Virus record (IMG/VR): IMGVR_UViG_3300026097_001200
Coordinates: 1 to 64,000 of that record
DNA from: a virus
Strand: one strand, 5' to 3'
DNA: 64,000 bases
The translations under genes were made by a program, and so were the position numbers. Below are positions 16,969 through 25,961 of this stretch, in pieces (within the stretch, counting starts at the first letter, position 1; every line of letters starts with the position of its first letter). A model generated the notes under the pieces. The model worked only from the letters and a program-made list of their open reading frames with translations. It was not told the origin of the DNA and ran no database searches.

Positions 16969-18319
16969 ATACTGGCACAACCAAGGATTTTGCCCAGCTC
17001 CATGGGTAAGTCTGTATGTTGATCCATCTGGCCGAATTGATCATTGCTGTATTAGCCATACCAATCTTGGGTATACTCCACAAGAGAATATTCAAAATAT
17101 TCTTGCCAGTGACCGCAATAGAGAAATCAAACATGACATGCGCTACAACAACAAGCTAGCATTTGGTTGTAGTAACTGCGCTGTAACAGAGGACGTTACT
17201 ACATTGCGAAAGATGATGCTGGATTGGTTCAAAGACACTGATAAAGAATTATACGACAATCCAGATAATTTTCAGCTAAAATATTTAGATTTACGATGGA
17301 GAAATACCTGTAATCTTGCATGTGTTTACTGCGGCCCTGAATGTAGCAGTACCTGGGCACAGGAACTAGATCAGCAAAATCGCATAGACACAGTTCAACT
17401 AGACACTCTAAAAAGCTATATCAATGATCAAATTGAAAATCTTGAACGAGTATACCTGGCAGGCGGTGAGCCATTGATGGTCAAAGACAACGAATGGTTA
17501 TTGCAACAGCTGCTTGAACGAAATAGCAATGTTGAAGTTTGGGTGAATACCAACTTAACTAATATTGACAATAAAATATTTCGCTTGCTTATGAAGCTGG
17601 ATCGTGTTAAATTTATTATTAGTGCAGAAGCTGTTGGAGAACAATTTGATTATATTCGCTATCACGGCAACTGGACCGAGTTTGAAGAAAACTTTAATTG
17701 GTTGCAACAAAATCGGCCACTCAGTATTAACAACTTTCAATGTGTATACAACACACTTACGATGTTTAACTTAGACAAATTTCTGGAGTGGGCTGAAAGT
17801 AAGTTAAATTTACACACTCGTCCTCATCTTGCTGGCATGATTAATATTGTTTATGTTAACAGTGGCACAGGTAGTTGGCTTGATCCTAGACAGTTGACAC
17901 CTGAATTGCTTGAAAAAGCCAAAGAAAAAATCACCTGGTGGAAAAATAGATTTAAATATGATGGTATTATTAAGAAACTTGAAGAAGTTGAATCTATATT
18001 GAATATTCCATACCCAGTGAACAATCTCTATCTTGGGTTTTACTCGCAAATTACTGAACTAGACAACCGCCGCGGTACAAACGCCGCACGAGTTTTTCCT
18101 GAATTATTTCAAAACAGTTGGGAAGAAAATACAAGTGCATTTATACAAAAAACTGAACTTGACAAAATAATAAAATCCCTAGAAACTTGTAATAGTGTAA
18201 AAGATGTGTACAATGTTTATAGACCAGACGAAATTGGCAGTATTATAGAAAAATATCATACTCATCCAACTTTTATACAATTTTTAAAACAAAAGGGATT
18301 TCCTGTAAATGACAGATAA
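16955..18319 (+). CDS. Twitch-domain radical SAM protein
   Basis: 454 aa. The N-terminus GFCPAPWVSLYVDPSGRIDHCC and FGCSNCAV are cysteine-rich and resemble SPASM/twitch cluster ligands. The core motif CNLACVYC (CX3CX2C) lies near residue 118, followed by VYLAGGEPL (GGEP motif) and VWVNTNLTN. The C-terminal 200 residues are helical. This layout matches 'twitch domain-containing radical SAM' proteins often seen in marine phage genomes, whose substrates are unknown. The minus-strand protein at 43265-44521 has the same plan. Confidence 0.8.
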   Translation: MKDHEYWHNQGFCPAPWVSLYVDPSGRIDHCCISHTNLGYTPQENIQNILASDRNREIKHDMRYNNKLAFGCSNCAVTEDVTTLRKMMLDWFKDTDKELYDNPDNFQLKYLDLRWRNTCNLACVYCGPECSSTWAQELDQQNRIDTVQLDTLKSYINDQIENLERVYLAGGEPLMVKDNEWLLQQLLERNSNVEVWVNTNLTNIDNKIFRLLMKLDRVKFIISAEAVGEQFDYIRYHGNWTEFEENFNWLQQNRPLSINNFQCVYNTLTMFNLDKFLEWAESKLNLHTRPHLAGMINIVYVNSGTGSWLDPRQLTPELLEKAKEKITWWKNRFKYDGIIKKLEEVESILNIPYPVNNLYLGFYSQITELDNRRGTNAARVFPELFQNSWEENTSAFIQKTELDKIIKSLETCNSVKDVYNVYRPDEIGSIIEKYHTHPTFIQFLKQKGFPVNDR

Positions 18320-18725
18320 TAGAATGATTTGGGTAACCTTTCAGAAAGAAGGTGTACATAGATACCCAGGTGCTGACACTGATCCAAAGCTGGCAACAGG
18401 CGACTGGGACGATGTTAGTTTCTTAGGATATCCGCATCGACATATTTTTCACTTCAGGGTGTGGATAGAAGTTTTTCATAATGATCGAGACATTGAGTTT
18501 ATTCAATTTAAACGCTGGTGTCAACGTCTATATGAGGAAGTAGAAAGCAGCACAGCAGTGCTAGAATTAGACTATAAAAGCTGCGAAATGATGGCTGACG
18601 ATCTTTATAAGCAGATTGCAAGTGAGTATCCAGGCCGAATTGTATGGATCGAAGTATCTGAGGATAACGAAAATGGTTGCTTTATTAAATATCAACAAAA
18701 ACAAGGAGACCAAGATCATGGCTAA
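18309..18725 (+). CDS. Conserved phage protein with HRHxFHF motif
   Basis: 138 aa. Highly patterned: FLGYPHRHIFHFRVWIEVFH, then RDIEFIQFKRWCQRLY, LELDYKSCEMMADDLY and a final IVWIEVSEDNENG. I recognise the family from T4-like cyanophages and pelagiphages. The clustered histidines and late Glu loosely recall 6-pyruvoyl-tetrahydropterin synthases, but a better QueD is present at 26399-26983, so I leave the function open. Its start overlaps the upstream radical SAM gene. Confidence 0.65.
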   Translation: MTDNRMIWVTFQKEGVHRYPGADTDPKLATGDWDDVSFLGYPHRHIFHFRVWIEVFHNDRDIEFIQFKRWCQRLYEEVESSTAVLELDYKSCEMMADDLYKQIASEYPGRIVWIEVSEDNENGCFIKYQQKQGDQDHG

Positions 18726-18918
18726 AAGGTCACGAGCTCCGGCGATTCGAGACGTCTGGGAAGATCTCGACCGCTACTTAAATTTCTGTCGTACATTTGG
18801 CTATCGCTACGACGAAGCTGACCTGTATAACTGGAAAAGTTATGCATGGCAGCAGTACAACAAACACATCAATGGAAAACGTTGCAAGGACATGTGGTTC
18901 CTTGATACACCGAGGTAA
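18718..18918 (+). CDS. Small conserved phage protein
   Basis: 66 aa from ATG 18718, preceded by CAAGGAGACCAAGATC. It contains IRDVWEDLDRYLNFCRTFGYRYDEADLYNW, a pattern I recall from cyanophage genomes (quoted here in parts: VWEDLDRYLNFC, then GYRYDEADLYNW). Aromatic and charged, no known function. It overlaps the previous gene by eight bases. Confidence 0.65.
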   Translation: MAKRSRAPAIRDVWEDLDRYLNFCRTFGYRYDEADLYNWKSYAWQQYNKHINGKRCKDMWFLDTPR

Positions 18919-18921
18919 CCA

Positions 18922-20124
18922 ATGCGCAAATTGTTCTACATGGGCCTTGAAAGCTATGAGGCCCGTTATACCCTACAACTAACCGAATGGAATCGCAGAG
19001 TATTCGAGCAACGTGGATTAGACGTTGTTTACGTATCAGGTGAAACCATTGACAACAGTCAAGCAATCAGTGTAGGGCAGGTGCTTGACGCACACGGACG
19101 CAGTTACTATTCAATGAGTCAGATGATGAATCTGGTGCAGATGATGCGCAACGGCGAGTGCGGTGGTGAAGATGTGATCTACTTTGAAGACATGTTTACA
19201 CCGGGTATCGAAAGCCTGCCTTATATTATTAATCAAATTCCCGAACAGGATCGACCACGTATATACGTGCGCTGTTTAGCACAAGCAATTGACCCAGATG
19301 ATTTTGTACATGTATGGGGCAATATGGCAGAATGGATGAGCACATACGAACGCATGGTCAATCAAATTCCTGGCATGCATGTTCTAGCAACAAACGAAGA
19401 AATGGTTGCACACATGCGGATTGCAGGATACACTGCACCCATCTACAACATATCAGGACTGGCGTTTGGCAAAGCAGAAGTGCAAGAACGCCTAGGCAAC
19501 CCTGTTGCAAAATTTGATCAGCGCAAAAAGCGTGTGGTATTTGCTGCACGGTTTGATCAAGAAAAGCAACCAGATTTCTACATGGATCTCATTGAGATGT
19601 TCTACAGTCAAGGTCCACGTGATGTAGAGTTTGCGGTGTTACAAGGTGGAGAGCTGCGAAGCAATAATCCACGGTACGTTGAACGTGCTCGTCAGTTAGA
19701 AGCAGAAGGCAAGTTAACAATTTATGAGAATCTCAAGAAAGATGAATACTATGATATTCTCAATGATTCTCGTGTGTTGTTCAACTGTGCACTTCAGGAC
19801 TGGGTAAGCAACACAGTAAGCGAAGCAGATGCACTTGGCTGTAATGTGGTTTATCCGGCATATCGCAGTTTCCCAGAAACGTTTGCAAATGACCCAGAGC
19901 GATTGTACGTGCCCTGGAGTATCGACGATGCATATCATAAAGTGCAAAACATGTTGTTTGCGCCGCATCATAACATGGGCTTGATATCGGATTGGAACAA
20001 TGGAACTATTGATCGTGTTATTGACATTATTACAGGCAACGGTGAACAGTGGAATCGTGCAGGGAACAGATACCGCGATCATGTTGCTAGATCAAAATAC
20101 CAAGTTGTAAAAGTTGAGGACTAG
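18922..20124 (+). CDS. GT-B family glycosyltransferase
   Basis: 400 aa, preceded by a GAGG ribosome site. The C-terminal half fits GT-B retaining transferases: KKRVVFAARFDQEKQPDFY (start of the donor domain), FAVLQGG, YENLKKDEYYDILNDSRVLFNC, then the donor-site region SNTVSEADALGCNVVYPAY. The N-terminal half includes VIYFEDMFTPGIESL. It is followed directly by a GalE-like epimerase, suggesting local supply of the sugar donor. The acceptor is unknown. Confidence 0.75.
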   Translation: MRKLFYMGLESYEARYTLQLTEWNRRVFEQRGLDVVYVSGETIDNSQAISVGQVLDAHGRSYYSMSQMMNLVQMMRNGECGGEDVIYFEDMFTPGIESLPYIINQIPEQDRPRIYVRCLAQAIDPDDFVHVWGNMAEWMSTYERMVNQIPGMHVLATNEEMVAHMRIAGYTAPIYNISGLAFGKAEVQERLGNPVAKFDQRKKRVVFAARFDQEKQPDFYMDLIEMFYSQGPRDVEFAVLQGGELRSNNPRYVERARQLEAEGKLTIYENLKKDEYYDILNDSRVLFNCALQDWVSNTVSEADALGCNVVYPAYRSFPETFANDPERLYVPWSIDDAYHKVQNMLFAPHHNMGLISDWNNGTIDRVIDIITGNGEQWNRAGNRYRDHVARSKYQVVKVED

Positions 20125-20125
20125 T

Positions 20126-21052
20126 ATGTCTAAAACAGTGTTAATAACAGGCGCTGGTGGCTATATTGGCGGACAGTGCATGCTAGAGTTTGAAGACGCA
20201 GGTTACCGTGTGCTTGGCTTGGACACAACGGGCAAAAACGGTTACAAATTAGACTATGGCGCACCGGAAGTAGCAGACTTCTTACTTAGCAATAAACCAG
20301 ATATAATTGTACACTGTGCCGCAACCAGCTTGGTTGGCCCTAGCATGCAGGATCCTGGTTCCTATTACAACAATAATGTGGCAAAAACCATCCAGTTTTT
20401 AGAGCAGATTCGCAACACTGTGCCCGACGCACACTTTGTGTTTGCCAGCAGTGCTGCTGTATACGGTGAACCAATGGACACTGAGTGGCTCTCTGAGAAA
20501 AGTGATGCAGTGCCAATAAGTCCGTACGGACGCAGTAAACAGATGATCGAGCAAGTACTCAAGGACTATGCTGACATTTATGGTATGAAGTCTACTTGTT
20601 TGCGATTCTTTAATGTATGCGGCGCTGATTTAAAACAACGGCACGGACAGACTGATGATGCAACACATATTATTCCTAGCATTATCAGAGCACTTAAACA
20701 AGGTAAGCCTGTGCAGATTAACGGCAACGATTATCGTGGCAAAGATGGTACCTGCACTAGAGATTACGTACATGTATGCGATGTTGCTTCAGCAGTAAGA
20801 AAGTGTACAGAAAACAAAGCATTTGGTATATACAACGTTGGCGGACCGCATGCATACACTGTGTTAGATATCGTACATGCGTTTGAAACAGTGCTAGGCA
20901 GATCTATAGAAATCAATTACGGGCCGCGCCGATCGGGCGATCCCGATGTGTTAAAAGCTGACACCGCTCTATTAGAGTCTTCGACAGAATGGACACCTAT
21001 ACATGACCTCAAAACTATGGCTGAAACCGCTTGGAGCTGGCATTCAAAGTAG
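20126..21052 (+). CDS. GalE-like UDP-sugar 4-epimerase
   Basis: 308 aa from ATG 20126. Extended SDR family: NAD-binding TGAGGYIGG at residues 9-17, SSAAVYG near 108, and the catalytic pair Tyr 134/Lys 138 in SPYGRSK. The substrate-domain block RDYVHVCDVASA, followed by NVGGPHAYTVLDI, is typical of UDP-glucose 4-epimerases. At 308 aa it is slightly shorter than the usual 330-340. It lies between a glycosyltransferase and an aminotransferase-like gene, consistent with a nucleotide-sugar pathway. Confidence 0.85.
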   Translation: MSKTVLITGAGGYIGGQCMLEFEDAGYRVLGLDTTGKNGYKLDYGAPEVADFLLSNKPDIIVHCAATSLVGPSMQDPGSYYNNNVAKTIQFLEQIRNTVPDAHFVFASSAAVYGEPMDTEWLSEKSDAVPISPYGRSKQMIEQVLKDYADIYGMKSTCLRFFNVCGADLKQRHGQTDDATHIIPSIIRALKQGKPVQINGNDYRGKDGTCTRDYVHVCDVASAVRKCTENKAFGIYNVGGPHAYTVLDIVHAFETVLGRSIEINYGPRRSGDPDVLKADTALLESSTEWTPIHDLKTMAETAWSWHSK

Positions 21053-21662
21053 ACCGCCTGCCACTATTAGCAATGCCAGTTTCGACAGTATACTTGCGTT
21101 TGAACAGCAATTAGCCAAATACACAGGTGCGCCATATGCTATAATGACTGATTGCTGCACACATGCTATTGAACTGTGCATGCGTTATGACAGTGTTGTG
21201 CAAACTGAATTTTCACCTTACACCTACATCAGTGTGCCAATGACCATGCACAAGCTTGGCATTAACTACACATATAACAATGAACAATGGACTGGCGAAT
21301 ATCAGTTTCATGGCACAAGAATTTGGGACAGTGCCAGGCTGTGTAAACGGTCTATGTATCGCCCAGGGATGATGCAGTGTTTGAGCTTCGGAAACGGCAA
21401 GCCGTTAGAGGCAGGGCACGGTGGTGCAATATTGCTAGACGATCAAACAGCATACAAAACCATGCTGAAACAACGATACGATGGCAGAGATCTCGATCAG
21501 CCATGGGGATCGCAAAAAACCATCTCAGTTGGTTATCATTATAAACCCAGTATAGAAGATGCTGTACATGCAAGCCATTTGCTGTCAGCAAACAATTTAC
21601 CACACGGCCAAGACGACTGGAAAAAATATCCAGATTGCAGACAAATAACTATAGAAGAGTGA
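21003..21662 (+). CDS. Miniature DegT/DnrJ/EryC1-type aminotransferase-like protein
   Basis: 219 aa from ATG 21003, overlapping the epimerase gene by 50 bases. Motifs of PLP-dependent sugar aminotransferases are present: FEQQLAKYTGAPYAIMTDCC with the nucleotide-site region, YTYISVPMTMHKLGI, IWDSARLCK (the Asp that holds the PLP ring), and SFGNGKPLEAGHGGAILL, where Lys would be the Schiff-base residue. The family is usually 350-400 aa, so the C-terminal small domain is largely missing. It may be a minimal active enzyme or a degraded one. The genes on either side are epimerases. Confidence 0.65.
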   Translation: MTSKLWLKPLGAGIQSRPPATISNASFDSILAFEQQLAKYTGAPYAIMTDCCTHAIELCMRYDSVVQTEFSPYTYISVPMTMHKLGINYTYNNEQWTGEYQFHGTRIWDSARLCKRSMYRPGMMQCLSFGNGKPLEAGHGGAILLDDQTAYKTMLKQRYDGRDLDQPWGSQKTISVGYHYKPSIEDAVHASHLLSANNLPHGQDDWKKYPDCRQITIEE

Positions 21663-21663
21663 T

Positions 21664-22578
21664 ATGAAAATACTAGTAACAGGACATTCAGGATTTATCG
21701 GGTCGCACATTTGCCCACAACTAGAAGCACAAGGGCACACTGTGTATAAACTCAAAAATGATCTACTTGACTATGCAGACGTTAGCGACGAAGTATACAC
21801 GCTAGACCCAGATGTAATTGTGCATCTTGGAGCACGAACAGAAGTAGGCAAAAGTTTTTATGAGCCAATTGCATTTAGTCAAGTAAATTACGTTGGCACA
21901 GTAAATCTGGTAAATGCCGCAGTCAAACTGAAAAATTTAAAATGTTTTATCTTTGCTAGCACAATGGAAGTATACGGATGGCAGCCGGTTAGTGATGAAA
22001 TACGAAACGGACATATGCCTAACACAATGCCGGTGTTCACCGAAGACACTGTGCCACATCCAAATGCACCTTATGCTGTAGCAAAACATGCATGCGAAAA
22101 GTACATAGAATATGCACATCGAAGTTTTGGATTGCCCAGTGCTATGGTAAGACAGACCAATACCTATGGTCGCAAAGACAATGACTTTTTTGTTGTAGAG
22201 CAGATTATTACACAGATGCTGAACAATCCACAAGAAATCAAACTAGGATACCAGCACCCATGGCGCAACTTTTTATACATCGACGATATGATCAACATGT
22301 GGATCAGCCTGATAAACAATGTCGACAGCATAGACGACGCAGAGTTGTTCACAATTGGTCCGGCAAATGCACTTAGCATCGAGTCTCTTGCAGAGACTAT
22401 AGCAGATAAATTAAACTGGCAAGGTACTATTAAATGGAACGAAAAACCACCAAGGCCGGGCGAAATTTTCTTGCTTAACAGCGGTTATGAAAAAATAGAG
22501 CGTTTTACTGGTTGGAAACCAGAAGTAGACTTAGACAAAGGATTAGACTTGACCATAAATATTTGGGACAACAAATAA
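21664..22578 (+). CDS. NAD-dependent epimerase/dehydratase
   Basis: 304 aa, one base after the aminotransferase-like gene. Extended SDR: VTGHSGFIGS at residues 5-14, IVHLGARTEVG near 57, FASTMEVYG near 97, and Tyr/Lys in NAPYAVAKHACEKY near 136. RNFLYIDDMINMW marks the substrate domain. It probably converts a nucleotide sugar, but sequence alone does not tell epimerase from dehydratase. It completes a four-gene sugar cassette (18922-22578). Confidence 0.8.
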   Translation: MKILVTGHSGFIGSHICPQLEAQGHTVYKLKNDLLDYADVSDEVYTLDPDVIVHLGARTEVGKSFYEPIAFSQVNYVGTVNLVNAAVKLKNLKCFIFASTMEVYGWQPVSDEIRNGHMPNTMPVFTEDTVPHPNAPYAVAKHACEKYIEYAHRSFGLPSAMVRQTNTYGRKDNDFFVVEQIITQMLNNPQEIKLGYQHPWRNFLYIDDMINMWISLINNVDSIDDAELFTIGPANALSIESLAETIADKLNWQGTIKWNEKPPRPGEIFLLNSGYEKIERFTGWKPEVDLDKGLDLTINIWDNK

Positions 22579-22586
22579 GGTCAAAA

Positions 22587-24545
22587 ATGAAACATAACAT
22601 TTATCTGTTCCAAGCACAATACAGTATATCAATCAAAGGCAACCCAGCATATTGGCTGCCTTACAGTGTAGGATGTATTTGGTCATATGCGCAACAGTTT
22701 GAAACTGTTACAGATAATTATAATCTTGCAGGATTAGGTTTTAGAAGAGAACCGCCAGAGCAAGTTGTTGCAAAAATGGACAATCCTGTTATTGCCTGTT
22801 TCAGTTGTTATGTATGGAATGAAAAGTGGAGTTTAGCAACAGCCAAGGCTGTTAAAGATGCTTATCCTGATTGCAAGATCATTTTTGGTGGACCGCAAAC
22901 AACTATTAATATGCCACTTCAATATCCTTTTATTGATTCTGTAATAGTTAGCGAAGGCGAACTAAGTTTTGTACAACTGCTAGACGACTATCGTCTAACT
23001 GGTCGAATTGAGCCAGTGTATAAATCGGAACGAGTAAAAGACCTCGACTTTCCAAGTCCTTATACAATCAAACTGTTTGATCAGTTAATTGAAGATAACC
23101 CTGGCGCAGAATGGAATATGACATTTGAAACCAATAGAGGTTGCCCTTATTCATGTACATTCTGCGACTGGGGCGGTCTAACCATGAGTAAAATCAAAGT
23201 ATTTTCAATGGAAAGGGTAAAAGCTGATCTTAATTGGGCAATTGATAAACCAGTCACCTATTTGATTTGCGCAGATGCAAACTTTGGCATCTTTAAAGAT
23301 AGAGATGTAGAGATTGCCGAGCATATTGTAAAAGTTGCCGATCAAGGAATGTTAGGAGCTGTGAATTTACAATACGCAAAAAATAGCACAGATGTAGTAT
23401 ACGATATAGGTAAAAAACTAGGCAAACTAGGTCGTGGTATTACTATGAGCATGCAAAGCATGAATCCTGATACCCTTAAAGCTATTAAACGTGATAACAT
23501 GCGTATCAATCAGATGACCGACATTATGAAACACAGTGACAGAACTGGTGTGATTACCTATACCGAAGTAATTTTAGGGTTGCCACTGGAAACACTTGAA
23601 AGCTGGAAGCAGGGTTTAGCAGATATATTAGAAATGGGACAACACAATGCTATTGATATGTGGTTTGCCCAAACACTCAAGGGTGCAGCATTAGGCACAG
23701 AAGAAGATCGTCAAAAATATGGCATTGAGACTCAGGTGGTTAAAGATTACTATCCATTGTATCACCCTGATGATTGGAGAGAAATTGAAGAAGAGATCGA
23801 AATCGTTGTTGCTACAAACACAATGTCTAGAAACGATTTAATCGAAGCATATATGTATGCCTGGATGATTATACAACTTCATGCAGCCGGGTATACACAA
23901 GTCATCGCTCGCTATTGCCGTGAAATACACGGTGTAGATTTTAGAACTTTTTACGACGATATCTGGAATAAACTACAGTCAGAAGAATGGGTTGGACCAC
24001 ATTTTGTCAAACTGAAAAATGTAGTAGATCATTATATGAAAACCGGAGAGCTACTAGAAGACGAAACGTTAAAAGGCGGCGCTAAAGGTCACGGAATTCA
24101 CAGCATGAGCTATTACTTTATATATCATAATAAAGATAAGTTTTTTGAACTGGCTATTGACACAGCTAGAAAATTTGCTCCTAGATTAGATCCTAATTTA
24201 CTGGACCTCCAAAAAGCAAAGATTTTTGATCCTACATACTCGTACCCGCTAACAATAGATGCAGAGTTTGATTTAACTACTTACACACCTGTGCATAGTG
24301 TTGTTAGTGTAATGCCAAAAGTTAACGAAAATAAACTGTCTGATATAAAGGAAAAGCTAGATGCTAACGAAAGAGGGGAAAATTTACAAGAAAAAATATC
24401 TTTAGACATGTATTATTTACGCAGGCAAGGTCTAATTAAAACTGATATTTCTTCCCAACCTCGTATAGAAGATGGCTACGCTACCCAAACTGATCATTGG
24501 CCCAATGACAACAAAAAAAATTATCTACTTGACAACGCTGTCTAA
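22587..24545 (+). CDS. B12-binding-type radical SAM protein
   Basis: 652 aa from ATG 22587. The N-terminal 170 residues look like a cobalamin-binding Rossmann domain (ACFSCYVWN, KIIFGGPQTT, VIVSEGELSFVQLL). The radical SAM motif is RGCPYSCTFCDWGG (CX3CX2C) near residue 187, followed by ICADANFG and VILGLPLETLESW. A 250-residue C-terminal extension has no recognised domain. Class B radical SAM enzymes often methylate or rearrange unactivated carbons; the substrate here is unknown. The folE promoter overlaps its end. Confidence 0.8.
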   Translation: MKHNIYLFQAQYSISIKGNPAYWLPYSVGCIWSYAQQFETVTDNYNLAGLGFRREPPEQVVAKMDNPVIACFSCYVWNEKWSLATAKAVKDAYPDCKIIFGGPQTTINMPLQYPFIDSVIVSEGELSFVQLLDDYRLTGRIEPVYKSERVKDLDFPSPYTIKLFDQLIEDNPGAEWNMTFETNRGCPYSCTFCDWGGLTMSKIKVFSMERVKADLNWAIDKPVTYLICADANFGIFKDRDVEIAEHIVKVADQGMLGAVNLQYAKNSTDVVYDIGKKLGKLGRGITMSMQSMNPDTLKAIKRDNMRINQMTDIMKHSDRTGVITYTEVILGLPLETLESWKQGLADILEMGQHNAIDMWFAQTLKGAALGTEEDRQKYGIETQVVKDYYPLYHPDDWREIEEEIEIVVATNTMSRNDLIEAYMYAWMIIQLHAAGYTQVIARYCREIHGVDFRTFYDDIWNKLQSEEWVGPHFVKLKNVVDHYMKTGELLEDETLKGGAKGHGIHSMSYYFIYHNKDKFFELAIDTARKFAPRLDPNLLDLQKAKIFDPTYSYPLTIDAEFDLTTYTPVHSVVSVMPKVNENKLSDIKEKLDANERGENLQEKISLDMYYLRRQGLIKTDISSQPRIEDGYATQTDHWPNDNKKNYLLDNAV

Positions 24546-24557
24546 ATACCATACTAT
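24529..24557 (+). promoter_or_regulatory. Sigma70-like promoter of folE with late-like spacer motif
   Basis: TTGACA (24529-24534), 17-base spacer, TACTAT (24552-24557). The spacer contains TCTAAATA (24541-24548), the same composite design as at 12378-12406. The leader up to ATG 24607 ends in CGGAGAAACA. Confidence 0.7.
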
Positions 24558-24606
24558 ATTAACTTAATATAGTTCGAGACATCCTCGTCTATAACTCGGA
24601 GAAACA

Positions 24607-25302
24607 ATGAAGAAATACGAAGAAATTATCGAACGCTGTAAGAACGCAGACAAGCGTTACTGGGCTAGCGACAACATTGCTCGCTTGCTACAGAGCGGCG
24701 ACAAAGAACAACTAATTGATGAAGCTACAGAGGCTTTTGAAACTGTGCTAGACACACTAGTGATTGATCGACATACTGATCCTAATTCAAAAGGTACAGC
24801 ACGTCGACTGGCTAAGATGTACTTTAATGAATTGCTTGCCGGCCGCTATGACTATCGTCCTAATGCCACAGCATTTCCTAACGAGGCTGATCACATCACA
24901 AATGACAAATATGACGGCATGCTTGTGGTACGTAGTGAACTTAAGAGTGTGTGTTCACATCATCATCAGCCTGTTACAGGTGTTGCATATATTGGTATTA
25001 TTGCCGCTGATACACTTATTGGCCTTTCTAAATACACACGTATTGCACAATGGTGCGCTCGTCGCGGTACATTGCAAGAAGAACTTGCTATGGACATTGC
25101 CCGTGAGATTATTAGTGCAACAGGAAGCACTGATGTAGGTGTTTATATTCAAGCAACACACGGCTGTTGCGAAAACCGAGGCATCATGGCGCACAGCAGT
25201 CTAACACAGACAACTGTGTTAAAAGGTGCGTTCAAGGACGATCCTGCTACCAAGAAAGAGTTCATGGATAATATCAAACTACAACAGGAGTTTGCTTGCT
25301 AA
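24607..25302 (+). CDS. folE: GTP cyclohydrolase I
   Basis: 231 aa. Converts GTP to 7,8-dihydroneopterin triphosphate, the first step towards both folate and 7-deazaguanines. Signatures: RLAKMYFNELLAG near residue 66, SVCSHHHQPVTGVAYIGI with the zinc Cys/His near 118, GLSKYTRI near 141, and THGCCENRGIMAHSS with the second zinc Cys near 185. It has its own promoter and starts the block that includes queD and queE. Confidence 0.92.
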   Translation: MKKYEEIIERCKNADKRYWASDNIARLLQSGDKEQLIDEATEAFETVLDTLVIDRHTDPNSKGTARRLAKMYFNELLAGRYDYRPNATAFPNEADHITNDKYDGMLVVRSELKSVCSHHHQPVTGVAYIGIIAADTLIGLSKYTRIAQWCARRGTLQEELAMDIAREIISATGSTDVGVYIQATHGCCENRGIMAHSSLTQTTVLKGAFKDDPATKKEFMDNIKLQQEFAC

Positions 25303-25403
25303 TGAATGATTTAGATGCCGTTGCTGTTTACATGGCAAAAGGGTTAATTGTTTGTGCACTGGCGTTAGGAATGATAGGGCTTGTGCAGGATTTTATGCTA
25401 TAA
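25302..25403 (+). CDS. 33-aa single-pass membrane peptide
   Basis: ATG overlaps the folE stop (TAATG); stop TAA at 25401-25403. After MNDLDAVAVYMA there is one hydrophobic segment, GLIVCALALGMIGLV, long enough to span a membrane. Function unknown. Translational coupling to folE supports a real gene. Confidence 0.5.
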   Translation: MNDLDAVAVYMAKGLIVCALALGMIGLVQDFML

Positions 25404-25426
25404 GTTTTACCTGAGAGAATACAAGA

Positions 25427-25744
25427 ATGAAATATGCAGTAAAAGTTCCAATGCCAGAAGATGATTGGCTATTTGTCACTCGTGAGGGACCCGACGGTCC
25501 GGAAATGGTTTTATATGATTCTAGAGAAGAAGCAGAGGAACAGGCAAAAATTTGGAACGGCAATGCAGAAGTTGTTGAATACACTTCTCATAGCACAGTT
25601 GCACTAGAAGAAGATGAAAACGGAGATTTGATTCTTCCTTTACCAGAGCATTTATTATCACAACTAGGATGGACCGAAGGTACACAGTTAGAGTGGATTG
25701 ACAACGAAAATGGTACCTTTTCCTTATCAAAAAAAGATGACTGA
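25427..25744 (+). CDS. Protein with AbrB/MazE-like C-terminal domain
   Basis: 105 aa, preceded by GAGAATACAAGA. The N-terminal 50 residues (DDWLFVTREG, SREEAEEQAKIW) are a small alpha/beta module. The C-terminal 45 (DLILPLPEHLLSQLGWTEGT, then QLEWIDNENGTFSLSK) match the SpoVT/AbrB swapped-hairpin DNA-binding fold of MazE-like antitoxins. No toxin gene is adjacent, so a regulatory role is more likely than a toxin-antitoxin pair. Confidence 0.65.
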   Translation: MKYAVKVPMPEDDWLFVTREGPDGPEMVLYDSREEAEEQAKIWNGNAEVVEYTSHSTVALEEDENGDLILPLPEHLLSQLGWTEGTQLEWIDNENGTFSLSKKDD

Positions 25745-25961
25745 CATTTTTATATTTTATACCAAAGGCCGGCGGCCACAAAAAATTACTGCAAACAATC
25801 ACATCGAAGCATGCGAAAAGTTTTACCAGAAAAACCCAGACTTTCATTTAAGTGAATTAAAAAACATCGAAAATGTACCTGCAAAAAAGGAAAGCAAATG
25901 GCTGACACATTACAAACCGCACAAGAAGACGGAAGAGCACCTTGGCAAGACGAAGTCCTAG
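25737..25961 (+). CDS. Small basic hypothetical protein
   Basis: 74 aa from ATG 25737, overlapping the AbrB-like gene by eight bases. An N-terminal IFIFYTKGRRPQKI strand leads to ANNHIEACEKFYQKNPDF, then a Lys-rich tail. No known motif. It overlaps the next gene (HIT protein) by 64 bases in another frame, so its C-terminus or the HIT start may be misjudged. Confidence 0.5.
   Translation: MTDIFIFYTKGRRPQKITANNHIEACEKFYQKNPDFHLSELKNIENVPAKKESKWLTHYKPHKKTEEHLGKTKS

Noticed and set aside
18309-18725. QueD/PTPS assignment for the HRHxFHF protein
   Set aside because: A much better QueD (Cys, HGY block, FGELKD, DHVTVLP) is at 26399-26983, and the histidine spacing at 18309 does not match the PTPS zinc site.
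25029-25039. CTAAATAC inside folE as a promoter
   Set aside because: It encodes part of the conserved GLSKYT motif; its presence follows from protein constraint. Such internal copies show that the motif alone does not prove a promoter.
24764-25138. 124-codon plus-strand frame inside folE
   Set aside because: Fully contained in the folE coding region in another frame; folE motifs are continuous.
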